Source: Zygnema cylindricum
Taxonomy: Eukaryota; Streptophyta; Zygnematophyceae; Zygnematales; Zygnemataceae
Direction of reading: 5' to 3'
DNA length: 46,850 nt
NCBI GenBank assembly: GCA_037447655.1
Contig: JBBHKE010000484.1
Coordinates: 56,587 to 103,436, forward strand
How positions within the stretch are numbered: position 1 is the stretch's first letter; each line of letters starts with the position of its first letter. The notes under the pieces were generated by a model, which searched no databases, was not told the DNA's origin, and saw only the letters and a list, made by a program, of their open reading frames with translations. The translations under genes and the position numbers were made by a program. Shown one piece after another: positions 45,909 to 46,850 of the stretch.

Positions 45909-46850
45909 CGTGCATATTTCCATCCTATCAAGATCTGGTGCAGTTTTACATGGCGATATTACCGTTTTAGGAAGGTACTCCCAAAAGTATCGAAATCCGC
46001 ATAGCGAATGATTGACCTGGAGCCGTCGATACGAAATGCTATAACGTGAATCGCCATGAGCCTCAGGAAATGTATAAAATGGGGTTATTAAACTTTATAT
46101 TAATGTTATTGCACTGAAATACGGGTTTGGGCGACGTGGAGGAAGACCGCTTACCATTAAGAAAAAAACTGTTAATTTACGCTATTTTCTGTTCAGACCT
46201 AAAAAAAAGATTCAGTACTGTAATACAAGCGCCGTTATTAATGCTCATGGCGATTCAGGGTATACTTTAATTGACGATATTGGCGCTCTGGGATGATCCT
46301 CCCAGAATATCGAATTCGGCATACAGAAAGATCGATCTTTGCCTGTTCAATACGAAACCACAACTGTGGATCGGCTAAGTTTTTTTGCAACGAAACATTG
46401 TCGGATATCCGTTTGAAGATCGTCAACTGGAAAGTTTCCATGTAACCGTTGGATGAATAATCTGACATGTGTGCACGGAGAAACAACGATATTTAAGTGG
46501 CGGGAAAAAACATGCTCTGATAGCAATTCACGCTGTAGTACTGTGTGCGTGTTTCTGCTTCTGACCACCTCGAGAGCCATAGCCCACGTGCCATATTTTC
46601 TTTTCGAAGTCTTTGACATTAATTTTTTTTATGAATTTCAAGGCTTCCGTAGCACGTATTGCCCATGGAAAAGCTACATTGAAAAACCTTGAAGCTCTGG
46701 CTGGCCCGAAATAGTAAATACTCTCTTATTTATATCATTTTAACCTTAAAAATTCCTATTAGCTCATTTTGCACTGCATCCAATCGTATTTTTATCAAAA
46801 GATTGTTTCCAGTGTCACATGTCCACCATTCAGTTTCAGTCGTTCACATT
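45909..46850. repeat. Non-coding region with diverged repeats
   Basis: No gene seen. AATCGCCATGAGC at 46049 is inverted as GCTCATGGCGATT at 46244, enclosing about 0.2 kb. Two roughly 100-bp direct repeats (about 45955-46050 and 46270-46370) share CTCCCA, ATCGAA, GCATA and ATACGAAA words in order. A reversed half-copy of the 44085 repeat lies near 46445-46540. Confidence 0.5.

Noticed and set aside
1-46850. CRISPR arrays, bacterial operons or integrated phage
   Set aside because: No repeat-spacer arrays, ribosome binding sites or phage genes; spliced genes and retrotransposons indicate a eukaryotic nucleus.

Overview
The window looks like nuclear DNA of a green-lineage (probably streptophyte) eukaryote. 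The evidence is a 24-exon, GT-AG spliced gene for the rRNA-processing factor UTP25, plant-type Ty1/copia retrotransposons, and a retrotransposon primer site that matches the plant initiator tRNA-Met anticodon arm as I remember it. I do not name a species.

Positions 1-24689 are a stack of nested copia elements from several related LTR families. In order these are: a truncated LTR (1-613); a decayed plus-strand element with its 3' LTR (614-4203); a minus-strand RT remnant (4204-5054); a plus-strand gag-pol with two unrelated LTRs (5055-11157), so a chimera; a minus-strand element truncated in integrase (11158-14285); and a long minus-strand host element (14286-24689). The host element is split by a solo LTR (16113-17284) and by a young, nearly intact 4.37-kb gag-only element (17809-22179). 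That element has a perfect TTTAG target duplication, LTRs about 99% identical by eye, and one open 660-codon frame. The frame carries gag plus shrunken in-frame scraps of pol. The LTR families share three unusual features: a U3 hairpin whose arms differ between copies but still pair, an antisense tRNA-like module, and a dense GTAC cluster beside a G-box upstream of the TATA box.

Positions 24690-25560 hold a non-LTR reverse transcriptase fragment into which the host copia element inserted. Then come a candidate short inverted-repeat element (25638-26450), an AT-rich stretch, and a decayed minus-strand hAT transposase (27480-29750).

Positions 29947-44888 hold UTP25 on the plus strand. I could chain 24 exons with matching phases into about 880 codons, with one apparent 40-codon insertion. 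The introns carry small foldback elements. Only 40 bases after its stop, a four-exon, 88-codon reading frame (44929-45908) of unknown function follows on the same strand; the two may share a transcript. The last 0.9 kb holds only diverged repeats.

All identifications come from reading the sequence and remembered family features. No database search was run.
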